Notes: generated by a model from the sequence alone, not told the origin. Counted from the first letter of the stretch, positions 51,718 to 59,694 are shown. The stretch is DNA of 64,000 nucleotides from CAZDVQ01 sp964508975 (GCA_964508975.1 CAZDVQ010000004.1:1-64000), one strand, 5' to 3'. A program made the numbers and translations.

Positions 51718-52968
51718 TTATTGTGGTTTGTGGTAAATGGTTCGGATAACTTTGCCTTGCAACGCCTGGCCTATCAGCGGGCTGTTTTTCGACTTAGACT
51801 GTATATCGCCCAGGTTATAAGTCCAAGTGGTTTCAGGGACAAAAAGCGTCAGGTTGGCATGAGCACCAACCGCAATGTTGGGCACTTCGAGGCCAAACAC
51901 CCGGCGCGACTGCACGCTGAACAAATCAACCAGTTTTTCTAAGCTGATATGACCTGCCAAGGCTTTTTGGCTCAGGGCAAATGCCGTTTCGAGTCCAATA
52001 GCCCCAAACGATGCGTAAGTGAATTCCAGCTTTTTCGATTCTTCGTCGAGCGGAATATGGTTCGAGTTGATAATGTCTATGGTTCCATCTTGCAGGGCCT
52101 CGATGAGAGCGAGCCGATCGGCTTCCGTACGGAGTGGCGGTTGCACCTTGAAGTTGGAGTCGAAGGCGTGCAAGACTTCGTCGTTAAAGGCCAAGTTAAG
52201 CGGCGCTACCGAGCAGGTAACTTGTAAGCCTTTGGCCTTGGCCGCCCGAATCAGCGCTAAGCTGCGTGCTGCCGACACGTTGGCGATGTGCAAACGCGAG
52301 TTGGTATATTCCAGCAGGTCGAGGTCGCGTTGAACCATCATCGACTCGGCTAGGTCGGGGATGCCCCGTAAGCCTAGCGCGGTACTTTGTGGCCCTTCGT
52401 GCATTTGTCCGCCGGGAATCAACTGGTTATCTTGGCATTGGTTCACCACCAATCCGCCGAAAGCTTTAACGTAGAGTAGGGCCCGCAGCATCATGCCGCT
52501 GTGTTGCAGGCTGTTTTTACCATCGCCGAAGGCAATGGCACCTGCTTCGCGCATATCGTATAGCTCGGCGATGTCCTTGCCTGCGCAGTCATCGCTGATG
52601 GCCCCCATGGGATGAAATGCTACGCCTTGTTTGCCGCTGTGCTGAACGATGTACTGGATTTGCGATTTGCCTTGCAGCGCAGGTTTGGTATTGGGCAGGC
52701 AGATTAACTCGGTAAAACCACCGGCTTTGGCGGCTGCCGCGGCGGTGGTAAAATCCTCGCGATCTTCCAGGCCGGGTTCACCAACAAAGGCAAAAGTATC
52801 GAACCAGCCGGGCGCGGTGCAAAGACCTTGGTGCTCGATGACTTCTTCGGCCTGCGGGCTGAGTCCTTGCCCGATTTCCACGATGACGCCTTGGTGAATA
52901 CGGATATCATAACGCGTTTGGGCATCAAATCCTGGGGCAAGAATGCGGGTCTGCTTGATTAAAAACAT
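51718..52968 (-). CDS. Dihydroorotase-like amidohydrolase lacking metal ligands
   Basis: The 416-residue protein aligns over its whole length with class I dihydroorotases (ITYIGL-like N-terminal sandwich, GFTELICLPNTKPAL, YDMREAGAIAFGDG, FKVQPPLRTEADRLAL, GAHANLTLFVP). However, the catalytic positions are changed. The usual HxH after PGFID is replaced by DTFAF in APGWFDTFAFVGEPG. The usual H-x-E-D segment reads NQCQDNQLIPGG. The HxxH strand reads LHIANVSAARS, keeping one histidine. The TDHAPH motif reads NSNHIPLDEE. An ordinary binuclear zinc site therefore cannot form. Non-catalytic dihydroorotase homologues are known to support aspartate transcarbamoylase; that or another role is possible here. 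It is the first gene of the operon, behind a TAACTTTG promoter. Confidence 0.88.
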   Translation of the reverse strand: MFLIKQTRILAPGFDAQTRYDIRIHQGVIVEIGQGLSPQAEEVIEHQGLCTAPGWFDTFAFVGEPGLEDREDFTTAAAAAKAGGFTELICLPNTKPALQGKSQIQYIVQHSGKQGVAFHPMGAISDDCAGKDIAELYDMREAGAIAFGDGKNSLQHSGMMLRALLYVKAFGGLVVNQCQDNQLIPGGQMHEGPQSTALGLRGIPDLAESMMVQRDLDLLEYTNSRLHIANVSAARSLALIRAAKAKGLQVTCSVAPLNLAFNDEVLHAFDSNFKVQPPLRTEADRLALIEALQDGTIDIINSNHIPLDEESKKLEFTYASFGAIGLETAFALSQKALAGHISLEKLVDLFSVQSRRVFGLEVPNIAVGAHANLTLFVPETTWTYNLGDIQSKSKNSPLIGQALQGKVIRTIYHKPQ

Positions 52969-52988
52969 AAGGGAGTTCCGTGTTTGCG

Positions 52989-52996
52989 CAAAGTTA
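52989..52996 (-). promoter_or_regulatory. -7 element of dihydroorotase-like operon
   Basis: Minus-strand TAACTTTG, 20 bases before the ATG; it diverges from the one at 53049. Confidence 0.65.
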
Positions 52997-53048
52997 AGAT
53001 TTTGCTTAGGGATTCAGGTAATAAACTATCAATTTTAGCCATATTCCG

Positions 53049-53056
53049 TAACTTTG
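53049..53056 (+). promoter_or_regulatory. -7 element of lipoprotein-SCO1 operon
   Basis: TAACTTTG, 19 bases before the ATG. Only ~50 bases separate the two divergent -7 elements, so their -33 regions overlap and a shared regulator is possible. Confidence 0.65.
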
Positions 53057-53075
53057 CATCAAATTTAAACCAAAC

Positions 53076-53486
53076 ATGAAACACATATTCCTGGCGCTGG
53101 CCTTGATTAGCTTGGCCGCCTGCCAACAAGCCAAAGAAAAAGTTCAAGCCGAGTTGCCCGAGTTGTACCCCAAGGTGGTTGAAGTTCACGATGAGGCCAT
53201 GGCCAAGATGGACGAACTCAACAATCTCCGCAAGCGCTTGGAGGATACCATCGCCACGGTAACCGACACCACTTTAGTTAAACAATACCAATCGGCCATC
53301 AGTTACCTTAAAAAAGCGGATGCCGGTATGTTCGACTGGATGCACGACTTTGTGGGCGAGGACTCGGTGCGCCACATGGCTGCTGAACAAGCCAAAGCCT
53401 ACCTCGAAGCCCAGATGCAATCGGCAGAAAGCATGGCCAAAGACATTTACAACAGTATTGATCAAGCTAAAAATCTACTCAAATAA
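53076..53486 (+). CDS. Helical lipoprotein paired with SCO1
   Basis: The 136-residue precursor has a lipoprotein signal with lipobox LAAC (cysteine 16). The mature part is almost entirely helical: KVVEVHDEAMAKMDELNNLR, then KKADAGMFDWMHDFVGEDS and AEQAKAYLEAQMQSAESMAK. It has two His/Met-containing stretches that could bind copper. It overlaps the SCO1 gene by one base (TAATG), so the two are translationally coupled, and a joint role in copper delivery to a terminal oxidase is likely though unproven. The family has no name I can assign. Confidence 0.8.
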   Translation: MKHIFLALALISLAACQQAKEKVQAELPELYPKVVEVHDEAMAKMDELNNLRKRLEDTIATVTDTTLVKQYQSAISYLKKADAGMFDWMHDFVGEDSVRHMAAEQAKAYLEAQMQSAESMAKDIYNSIDQAKNLLK

Positions 53487-54136
53487 TGCAACGCAACCAA
53501 TTGATGGCCATGACCCTGGCCCTAGCCGCGCTCGTTATGATCGTGGGCTACTTCATGCAGTCGAAACCAAAAACCGAGGAACGTTTACCTTACCTCGGCG
53601 AGCCTAAAATCGTTGAAGAAAACGGATTGAAAGATACCCTGAACTTTACCATCCCGCAGTTTTGGTTTCATGACCAAGATAGTCAAATGGTTAATAATCA
53701 AACATTTAATGGTAAGGCATACGTTACTAATTTCTTTTTTACCAAGTGCCCAACCATTTGCCCCATCACCCAGCGCAACATGCTGCGGATTTACGAAAAA
53801 TATAGGAATGATGACCGCCTGATGTTGCTTTCGCACTCCATTGATACCAAGTACGACACCATCCCGGCGCTCAAAATTTACGCGGATAAAATGGGTATCG
53901 AGGCACCCAAGTGGCATTTGGTTACGGGCGCCAAGGACTCGCTGTACTACTTCGCGCGGCAGTACATGGTCACGGCCATGGACGATGAAAAAGCCCCTGG
54001 CGGCTATGCCCACAGCGGTCATTTGGTGTTGGTGGATGCAGAAGGTCATATCCGTGCCGCTGCCGATGGCACCGACGACAAGGCCGTTGACAAACTCTTG
54101 GGCCAAATTGATATCCTCCTGAAGGAGATGGAATAG
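53486..54136 (+). CDS. SCO1/SenC-type copper chaperone
   Basis: The 216-residue protein has an N-terminal membrane anchor (residues 7-24) and a periplasmic thioredoxin-fold domain. The copper ligands of the SCO family are C88 and C92 in FFFTKCPTICPITQRNM, and H176 in GGYAHSGHLVLVDAEG. The strand LMLLSHSIDTKYDTIPALK also fits. SCO proteins deliver copper to, or reduce, the CuA site of cytochrome oxidase subunit II. No oxidase gene is in the window. Element E17 begins at the base after its stop codon. Confidence 0.93.
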   Translation: MQRNQLMAMTLALAALVMIVGYFMQSKPKTEERLPYLGEPKIVEENGLKDTLNFTIPQFWFHDQDSQMVNNQTFNGKAYVTNFFFTKCPTICPITQRNMLRIYEKYRNDDRLMLLSHSIDTKYDTIPALKIYADKMGIEAPKWHLVTGAKDSLYYFARQYMVTAMDDEKAPGGYAHSGHLVLVDAEGHIRAAADGTDDKAVDKLLGQIDILLKEME

Positions 54137-54297
54137 TTTTTTGTTTCTTTTTTGGGCGCCTCGGCGCGATGCGCCGTCGCTACGCTACGCAGCTCGCTGT
54201 TCGTGCGGTCGCGATGCTCCCTTACGGAGCCCTTCGGGGTTCGCTCGGCCCGCTTCGCGGTCTGGCCCTGCGGGCCACTGCTTCGCATCGCTGGCGC
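54137..54297 (+). repeat. Mosaic hairpin element E17
   Basis: T-run from the stop codon on, GGGCGCCTCGGCGCGATGCGC, CAGCTCGCTGTTCG, inserted hairpin GCTCCCTTACGGAGC, GGTTCGCT box, hairpins CCGCTTCGCGG and GGCCCTGCGGGCC, end CGCTGGCGC. It combines box types that are separate in other copies. Confidence 0.75.
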
Positions 54298-54417
54298 TTC
54301 GGCGGCAGTATATTGTCTGAACTGTGATTGGTGTGATTTTTATGATTTATGTGATGGGCAAACTTGGTAAATAGTATCACAAAAATCGAATAAATCATAG
54401 GTCAGACAAAAATGTAG

Positions 54418-54437
54418 GGGCGACCATTGTGTCGCCC
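54418..54437. repeat. Hairpin GGGCGAC/GTCGCCC
   Basis: GTAGGGGCGAC-6-GTCGCCC resembles the hairpins inserted in E9 and E11 (GGGGCGTAT/ATACGCCCC) with matched changes in both arms. Here it stands alone. Confidence 0.55.
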
Positions 54438-54475
54438 AACGTTGAGGCACGCCAGCTCAATAATCGGCCTAGCGA

Positions 54476-54616
54476 TGTGAAGCGGTGGCGCGTAGCGCCA
54501 GACCCAAAGGGGCCGAGCGTCAGCGAACCCCGAAGGGCTCCGCAAAGGAGCGTAGCGACTGCGCGAACCGCGCAACGTAGCGCCCCGAGCGAACGCGAGG
54601 GGAGGCCCCCAAAAAT
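54476..54616 (-). repeat. Mosaic hairpin element E18
   Basis: Read from its A/T end: GGGGGCCTCC, a hairpin of CCCCTCGC and GCTCGGGG (shared with E16), hairpin CTCCTTTGCGGAG, GGTTCGCT box, hairpin GGCCCCTTTGGGTC, hairpin TGGCGCTACGCGCCA, end CGCTAGGC. Confidence 0.75.
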
Positions 54617-54813
54617 AACCATCTTAAGGAGATTTTAGCAGTATACATTTGGCTAGCCTTAATAACAACGTGGTAGAGGTAATGCCCGTGAGCTCAACAA
54701 AAATGCATGAATTGATTTTTGTATTCAGCTTTTTCCATACTTTGCAGCCCAATCGGAAAGGAAAATCATGCCTGCTTGGCGGGCTTAAACTTAAAATATT
54801 GCCAGAAGTTTAA

Positions 54814-55374
54814 ATGGTACATCCAGATACATTCGTGAAGCAAACACACAAGGGTTTGGGCTTGTTTGCCGCCCGTGATTTCAAAAAGGGTGAAATCCTT
54901 TGGCTCATCGACGATTTTGACATAAAACTACCCCTCTTATCCTATCAAACATTGCCTCCTTTTGAACAACAAAAGTTCAATACTTACAGCTATTTAGATG
55001 CCCAACAAAGGGCCATCATTCCTTGGGATGAAGGCAAGTATATCAACCATAGTTGTGCACCTAACTCAACGGGTTTAATAGAATTTGATAACCTCAGTAT
55101 CGCCCTGCGCGACATACAGGCAGGCGAGGAAATCGTGGAAGACTACGATTGCTATTTCGGTCATTTTGAAACATTTACCTGCCAGTGTGGGGCCCCAAAT
55201 TGCCGTGGCGAAGTGTCTCAATACCAATCATATCGTGCCGATTTACGCCTCAGCCTAGCGGATGTTTTTCCCGAGATTCAAGCACAGGGCAAACAAGTGT
55301 TGCTGCAACATAAAAACTCAGAAAACGCACCATTTCTAGCACTTTTGACTACACTGGCCTTGGAAAATGCCTAG
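54814..55374 (+). CDS. SET-domain protein (putative protein-lysine methyltransferase)
   Basis: The 186-residue protein has a compact SET domain: GLGLFAARDFKKGEIL at the N-terminus, the cofactor-binding N78-H79-S80-C81 in KYINHSCAPNS, IQAGEEIVEDYDCYF with the catalytic-type tyrosine Y111, and a post-SET cysteine cluster CQCGAPNCRG that with C81 could hold a zinc ion. The final ~50 residues are helical. Bacterial SET proteins methylate lysines of unknown or various proteins. Its stop codon overlaps that of the convergent ATP-grasp gene within CTAG, so the two genes are physically locked together, though on opposite strands. Confidence 0.92.
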   Translation: MVHPDTFVKQTHKGLGLFAARDFKKGEILWLIDDFDIKLPLLSYQTLPPFEQQKFNTYSYLDAQQRAIIPWDEGKYINHSCAPNSTGLIEFDNLSIALRDIQAGEEIVEDYDCYFGHFETFTCQCGAPNCRGEVSQYQSYRADLRLSLADVFPEIQAQGKQVLLQHKNSENAPFLALLTTLALENA

Positions 55375-56732
55375 CCACCGAAAGGCTTGGCCGGGTTTAA
55401 AGCTTCAACCCAGGCCAGCGCTTCTGGCCGGAGGGTTTTGCCATCGTCGGTGACACGCATGGGTAAAAACAAGCCGCCGAGTTCATCTCCTTGCTCTATG
55501 ATAGAGTTTTGCCCTGCCGAGCTAAACCAGAATACCTCGTCCTGGTGTAAATGCTCGGGGCGCAAGGCTTGTCGTACAAAGCTTCGTTGCCCTTTGTCGT
55601 TGAGTTTATAAACGCCCGTGGGCACTGGTTTGGCCCGGTGCAGGTGTACATGTTTTAAATGAATAAACGAGAGTGCTTGTAGTTGTTCTTGGTCAAGCCA
55701 GGTCTGGTTTAACTGCTGGATATCCAAATTGCTGTCTAAATTTAGCCAATGGGCCAAGTGTAAGAGCAAGAGGGGTATTTGAGCTTCGGCTATATTGGCA
55801 TTATTGATCAAAGGCGTAAACCCTGAAAAGCGCAGGTTTAACTCGCCGAGATAAAGGATCTCACTATCGGTGTCAATTAAAAAATCTGCTTGGAAGTAGC
55901 CATAATAGCCGAGTGCTTGGAGCTGTTCCCCTAGGCGAATGCTAAAGTCATGGGCTTCTTGCAGAATATTTTCAGGGAATGCATGGGGCAGGAATTCATC
56001 GCCGCACCAACCACCCCTGAATATGGTTAACTGAGGGATGCCGATAAGTTCTACAATCAAGGGCGAAACGGCCACGCCGCTACGGGTAATACAAGCTTCA
56101 AGGCTTGCCCCACGGCAATTGATACGCCGCATGATTTTGAGCTCTTCGCCGTTGGTTATGCTGGCTTCGTGCTTATTGAAATCAGCTTCGTCAGTGATAT
56201 AAAAGGTGGTTTGCCCCGACATGCCATGTGGCATTTGTACCACTAGCTCCGTGCCGAGGTGTGCTGATATCTTGCGTAAATGTGCGTAATCCGTAACGCT
56301 TGAAAGGATGTAAGGCACTAGGCGTACACCAGCTTTTTCAGCAAGGCGATTTGTATTGGCTTTATTGTCCCAGTGCAGGCGCAACGCATGGGGAGGTAAA
56401 CAAATGTCCAAGCCTAGCCCTTGGGCAAGCCGCTCGGTTTCGGTATCGAGCAGCCAAGTGAGCATTTTACCTTTGCCATGTTGCTGAATATAAGCTTCAA
56501 CATCGGGGTTGGCTAGTAGTGCGTTAAGGGTTTCCTCGCTGCTTAGGGCATGGTCATACGCAAAACTTGGCGGTACAAATATGTTGGGATGTAAGCCGTT
56601 AAAGGTATCGGTCGCGGTGATAAAATGGATGTTACCTATATGTTTTTCCATGCCCAATGCCGTGAATAAACACCAGTCGATAAAATAAATCGGTTCAGAA
56701 TTGGACTTGAGTAATGCCCGTAGTTGTTTCAT
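55371..56732 (-). CDS. ATP-grasp family ligase-like protein
   Basis: The 453-residue protein has an ATP-grasp fold. The ATP-binding half contains LHWDNKANTNRLAEKAGVRL, LGTELVVQMPHGMSGQTTFY and ITNGEELKIMRRINCRGAS. The metal-binding end has GYYGYFQADFLIDTDSEILY and LGELNLRFSGFTPLINNA, where D/E and N supply the magnesium ligands. The C-terminal ~120 residues are a separate alpha/beta part (FIHLKHVHLHRAKPVPTGVY). ATP-grasp enzymes join a carboxylate to an amine or thiol through an acyl phosphate; here the substrates are unknown. A TATCTTCG promoter lies 20 bases upstream. Confidence 0.85.
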   Translation of the reverse strand: MKQLRALLKSNSEPIYFIDWCLFTALGMEKHIGNIHFITATDTFNGLHPNIFVPPSFAYDHALSSEETLNALLANPDVEAYIQQHGKGKMLTWLLDTETERLAQGLGLDICLPPHALRLHWDNKANTNRLAEKAGVRLVPYILSSVTDYAHLRKISAHLGTELVVQMPHGMSGQTTFYITDEADFNKHEASITNGEELKIMRRINCRGASLEACITRSGVAVSPLIVELIGIPQLTIFRGGWCGDEFLPHAFPENILQEAHDFSIRLGEQLQALGYYGYFQADFLIDTDSEILYLGELNLRFSGFTPLINNANIAEAQIPLLLLHLAHWLNLDSNLDIQQLNQTWLDQEQLQALSFIHLKHVHLHRAKPVPTGVYKLNDKGQRSFVRQALRPEHLHQDEVFWFSSAGQNSIIEQGDELGGLFLPMRVTDDGKTLRPEALAWVEALNPAKPFGG

Positions 56733-56751
56733 GGATGTTTGGTTTCCACCG

Positions 56752-56759
56752 CGAAGATA
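56752..56759 (-). promoter_or_regulatory. -7 element of ATP-grasp gene
   Basis: Minus-strand TATCTTCG, 19 bases before the ATG; same variant as icd and icmF. Confidence 0.45.
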
Positions 56760-56796
56760 TACATTAGAATATTGCCCTTGATGTCATCAACAAGGA

Positions 56797-56837
56797 AAAG
56801 GCTAAAACGCAAAACGCCGTGCTGGTGCACGGCGTTT
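56797..56837 (-). terminator. Rho-independent terminator of CHAT gene
   Basis: Perfect 11-bp stem AAACGCCGTGC/GCACGGCGTTT with a four-base loop; on the minus strand it is followed by TTGCGTTTTAGCC. Confidence 0.75.
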
Positions 56838-56880
56838 GCAAGGGTCGGGGGAAACCCTTATCCACAAAAAAGGAGAAGAT

Positions 56881-58389
56881 TTATTGCGTCATTTTGTACC
56901 CGATGAAACCCAGCAGGCCAATACCTACAATCGCAGCAATACCGTAAATAAAGCCCCAACGTTTTTTGGTAGATTTTGGCGCTTCGGTATGGGTAAACTC
57001 GGCTACTTTTAACTGTGCTTGATTGAGTTTTACTTCATTGCCCAAGACTACGAAACCGCCCCAGAAAATGGGTGATTTATTAAAGGTGGGCGATTTGCGG
57101 ATGTAGTCCAATTTTGCCTTGCGCAAGGCTTTATGCTTGGGCATTCCCTCTATCAGGTTGTTGTAAAACATGGTCATAATCTCGGAGGTAGACTTGTCGG
57201 GTACGGGCCACAACGACATGACCACGTTGGCTGCACCGGCATACGAAAAGCCGCGAGATAGATTCATCACGCCACGGCCGTTGTCAATACTGCCCAAGCC
57301 CGAGTTACAGGCGCTCAGGGTCACCAAATCGGCGTTCAGTTTCATGCTGAATAGCTCATAGGTGTTTAATAGGCCGTCTTCCTTATCGTCGGCCAGCAAG
57401 ATGAGTTTGGAGAATAGAGGGTTCTGGTTATTCACCGCGGTGTGTGTGGCCACGTGGATGATACCATATTCCGATGCTTTCGATTTGAACAGTTTTTCTT
57501 GTGCGGCAGTCTTAACGAATGATTCGCCTTTGAATAAGTCGGCAAGGTTGAGCACTTCTTTTTGGGCATCGGGCAGTGGAACGAAGGCTGTACTGGTATC
57601 GTTGCCAATCAAGCGTACGCGGTTTTCGTTGTAAGCTTCGCCTGTGAATTCAGGGGCGAGGCCAATGAAGCCCTTCTGCGGTACACGTTCTAGGCTGAGG
57701 CGTTTGCTCTCGTCGTACAAGGTTGCCGAGTAGGAGTACAGGATATTGAAATCATTCAACATATAATCCAAAGTGCCGAAATTGTCGCCTTCTTTGGCTG
57801 CTGATTGCAGCAATAATTCAAAGGATACGTAATTCAATTCACCATCGGGGATGATGAGCAGGTTACTGGTTTTAATGCGCTCGCGAATGGGTGCAATCAC
57901 GTTTTGGTAAAGCCAGGGGCTTTCCTGGATGAACACCTCATACTGGATGTCCTTCAAAGAAACCATAAAGGGTAAAACGTGTTCCAAGAGGCGTTTTTCC
58001 AAGGGCGTACGCGTCATGAATGCGTTGCTACGGTCTACCACAAGCGTGTACAGATAGCGGTCGCTGACCAAGAACTCGATGGCGGTGAAATCGTCGGCTA
58101 AAGCATTTTGGAAAGTAGTGAGGCTAATGGGTTCGCTATGGTAAGCGTTAAGGCGTTGCATGTCTTCAGCGCTGATTAAGCTTTGCACTTTATCGGCATC
58201 TGACTTGAAGGTGGCCACTTTCGTTAATTCCATCTGGCGGAAGGCGGCTTCTAAATCTTGGGCATCTTGTGACTTTAGCCAGACCTTGTACAAAGTGCTT
58301 AAGTCGTCATACTGTTTTTTGAAATCGGTCCCTTGTGCATTTGACGTCAAAAAGCCCAAGAGGAAGAGGAAAGGTAGAATAAATCTCAT
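56881..58389 (-). CDS. Exported, membrane-anchored CHAT-domain protein
   Basis: The 502-residue precursor has a signal peptide (residues 1-18, LPFLFLLGFLTSNAQ), a helical region (~22-85), and a caspase-like CHAT domain (~140-450). The catalytic pair is visible: H316 in IIHVATHTAVNNQNPL and C361 in LVTLSACNSGLGSIDNGRGV. PDGELNYVSFELLL and GAANVVMSLWPVPDKSTSEI are also typical. One membrane helix (~478-498) precedes a four-residue tail. Most CHAT proteins have N-terminal TPR repeats and some act in defence (gRAMP/Csx29-type, gasdermin activation). This one lacks obvious TPRs and should sit outside the cytoplasm, tethered by its C-terminus. It has its own promoter and terminator, with no gasdermin or CRISPR gene nearby. 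Confidence 0.9.
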   Translation of the reverse strand: MRFILPFLFLLGFLTSNAQGTDFKKQYDDLSTLYKVWLKSQDAQDLEAAFRQMELTKVATFKSDADKVQSLISAEDMQRLNAYHSEPISLTTFQNALADDFTAIEFLVSDRYLYTLVVDRSNAFMTRTPLEKRLLEHVLPFMVSLKDIQYEVFIQESPWLYQNVIAPIRERIKTSNLLIIPDGELNYVSFELLLQSAAKEGDNFGTLDYMLNDFNILYSYSATLYDESKRLSLERVPQKGFIGLAPEFTGEAYNENRVRLIGNDTSTAFVPLPDAQKEVLNLADLFKGESFVKTAAQEKLFKSKASEYGIIHVATHTAVNNQNPLFSKLILLADDKEDGLLNTYELFSMKLNADLVTLSACNSGLGSIDNGRGVMNLSRGFSYAGAANVVMSLWPVPDKSTSEIMTMFYNNLIEGMPKHKALRKAKLDYIRKSPTFNKSPIFWGGFVVLGNEVKLNQAQLKVAEFTHTEAPKSTKKRWGFIYGIAAIVGIGLLGFIGYKMTQ

Positions 58390-58450
58390 AGCAGCGGGTT
58401 GGGTATGGAAGAATAAGAAATATTTACGTTGATTATAGTTTAATGTTCGC

Positions 58451-58458
58451 CAAAGGTA
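58451..58458 (-). promoter_or_regulatory. -7 element of CHAT gene
   Basis: Minus-strand TACCTTTG, ~61 bases before the ATG. Confidence 0.55.
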
Positions 58459-58534
58459 GTAATACTATCAATGTCAAAATATGCATTAGTATTCCCGCTT
58501 GTTTAATATATTTTTTCAACAGTTCGGCTTTCTT

Positions 58535-58633
58535 GCGTTAGGCATGCGGAGCGTGGCCGCAAAGCGGCCAGCCCGAAGGGCCGACCGTTCAGGGAGCGCG
58601 TAGCACGCCGGCGGCGTAGCCGCAACGCCCGAA
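58535..58633 (-). repeat. Mosaic hairpin element E19
   Basis: Read from the GGGCG end: GGGCGTTGCGGC, CTCCCTGAACGGTCGG box, hairpin GCCCTTCGGGC, hairpin GGCCGCTTTGCGGCC, end GCATGCCTAACGC. The usual T-run is replaced by TTCTTC. Confidence 0.75.
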
Positions 58634-58635
58634 GA

Positions 58636-58666
<31 letters not shown>

Positions 58667-58742
58667 GTATTTCTAACTCCTAACTCCTCTCTCCTCTCTC
58701 CTAACTATTGCGTATTTTAGCGCTAACCTAAACGAAATCATC

Positions 58743-59657
58743 ATGGAATTACTTTGGCAGAAGCTTGTCGCTTTTCACAGCGAACCGAGTATTGTAATTT
58801 TTGCAATACCCATATTCTTGCTATTGATTGGGCTTGAAATCTTGCTGGCTGGCAAGGATTTAAAATCTTTGTATCAGTTTCGCGATTCAGTGTCGAGCAT
58901 AAGCATGGGTATTGGGGTTGTATTTATAGATTTGATAACCAAGAGTTTAGCCTTCTTGCTCTTTTGGTACATTTACGAGTACGCCCGTTTTTTTACCATG
59001 CCCATGGATGCTTGGTGGGCTTGGCTGCTGCTGTTTTTTCTCGATGATTTTAGCTTTTACTGGCATCATCGGGTTAGCCACGAAGTACGGTTGTTTTGGG
59101 CAGCACACGTGAACCATCACTCTTCAGAGCAATATAACTTGAGTACCGCCTTGCGCCAAAGTTGGACGGAGGTTATCTACAAGTATGCGTTTTGGTTGTG
59201 GCTGCCGTTTTTGGGTTTCCCGCCTTTTGCAATATTCACCATGATGGGTGTCAGCTTGATTTACCAATTTTGGGTACATACCAAGTTGATTCGCCGCTTC
59301 CCTAAGCCTATCGAGCTGTTGTTCAACACGCCTTCGCACCATAGGGTGCACCATGCCTCCAACGTGAACTACTTAGATAAAAACTATGCAGGTATTTTGA
59401 TTATATGGGATCGCTTGTTCGGTACATTTGCCCCCGAACGCGACGAGGAGCCAGTGGTTTATGGTATTACCAGCAATTTGAAATCGTATAATTTGTTGCA
59501 CATCGCATTCCACGAATATCAGGCGATATGGAAGGATGTAAAGCGTGCACCCACTTGGCGCCTGAAGCTAAAGTATTTATATATGCCACCGGGTTGGTCG
59601 CACGATGGACCAGATCAGCGAGCAAAAACATTGCAGCGTAGTAAGCAGAAACTATGA
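58743..59657 (+). CDS. Sterol desaturase / fatty acid hydroxylase family membrane protein
   Basis: The 304-residue integral membrane protein has helices at ~15-32, ~50-75, ~85-105 and ~140-165. The histidine boxes of the di-iron family are present: HHRVSHE (HxxxH), HVNHHSS (HxxHH) and HHRVHHAS (HxxHH type), with a further HIAFHEYQ segment. Such enzymes use oxygen and a di-iron centre to hydroxylate or desaturate lipids. The bacterial substrate is unknown; ornithine lipids, hopanoids or carotenoids are candidates. A TATTTTAG element lies 23 bases before the ATG. It converges on the DUF4197 gene. Confidence 0.92.
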   Translation: MELLWQKLVAFHSEPSIVIFAIPIFLLLIGLEILLAGKDLKSLYQFRDSVSSISMGIGVVFIDLITKSLAFLLFWYIYEYARFFTMPMDAWWAWLLLFFLDDFSFYWHHRVSHEVRLFWAAHVNHHSSEQYNLSTALRQSWTEVIYKYAFWLWLPFLGFPPFAIFTMMGVSLIYQFWVHTKLIRRFPKPIELLFNTPSHHRVHHASNVNYLDKNYAGILIIWDRLFGTFAPERDEEPVVYGITSNLKSYNLLHIAFHEYQAIWKDVKRAPTWRLKLKYLYMPPGWSHDGPDQRAKTLQRSKQKL

Positions 59658-59694
59658 GCGCAGGCTGATTACTCTGCTCTCTGCACTCATAGTT
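59650..59694. terminator. Inverted repeat between convergent genes
   Basis: AACTATGAG pairs with CTCATAGTT (extended by GCAG/CTGC after one mismatch) and overlaps the stop codon of the desaturase-family gene. A possible bidirectional terminator without a strong T-run. Confidence 0.45.

Larger units (their letters stand above)
54298..54813. other. 516-bp gene-free stretch before the SET gene
   Basis: It holds an AT-rich region, a short hairpin, E18, and a stretch with ATACTTTGC (near 54739), close to the -7 consensus, which may drive the SET gene. No gene is seen. Confidence 0.5.

Noticed and set aside
56881..58389. CHAT gene as part of a CRISPR or gasdermin defence locus
   Set aside because: No gasdermin-like, Cas or CBASS-like gene is adjacent, and the product is predicted to be exported.
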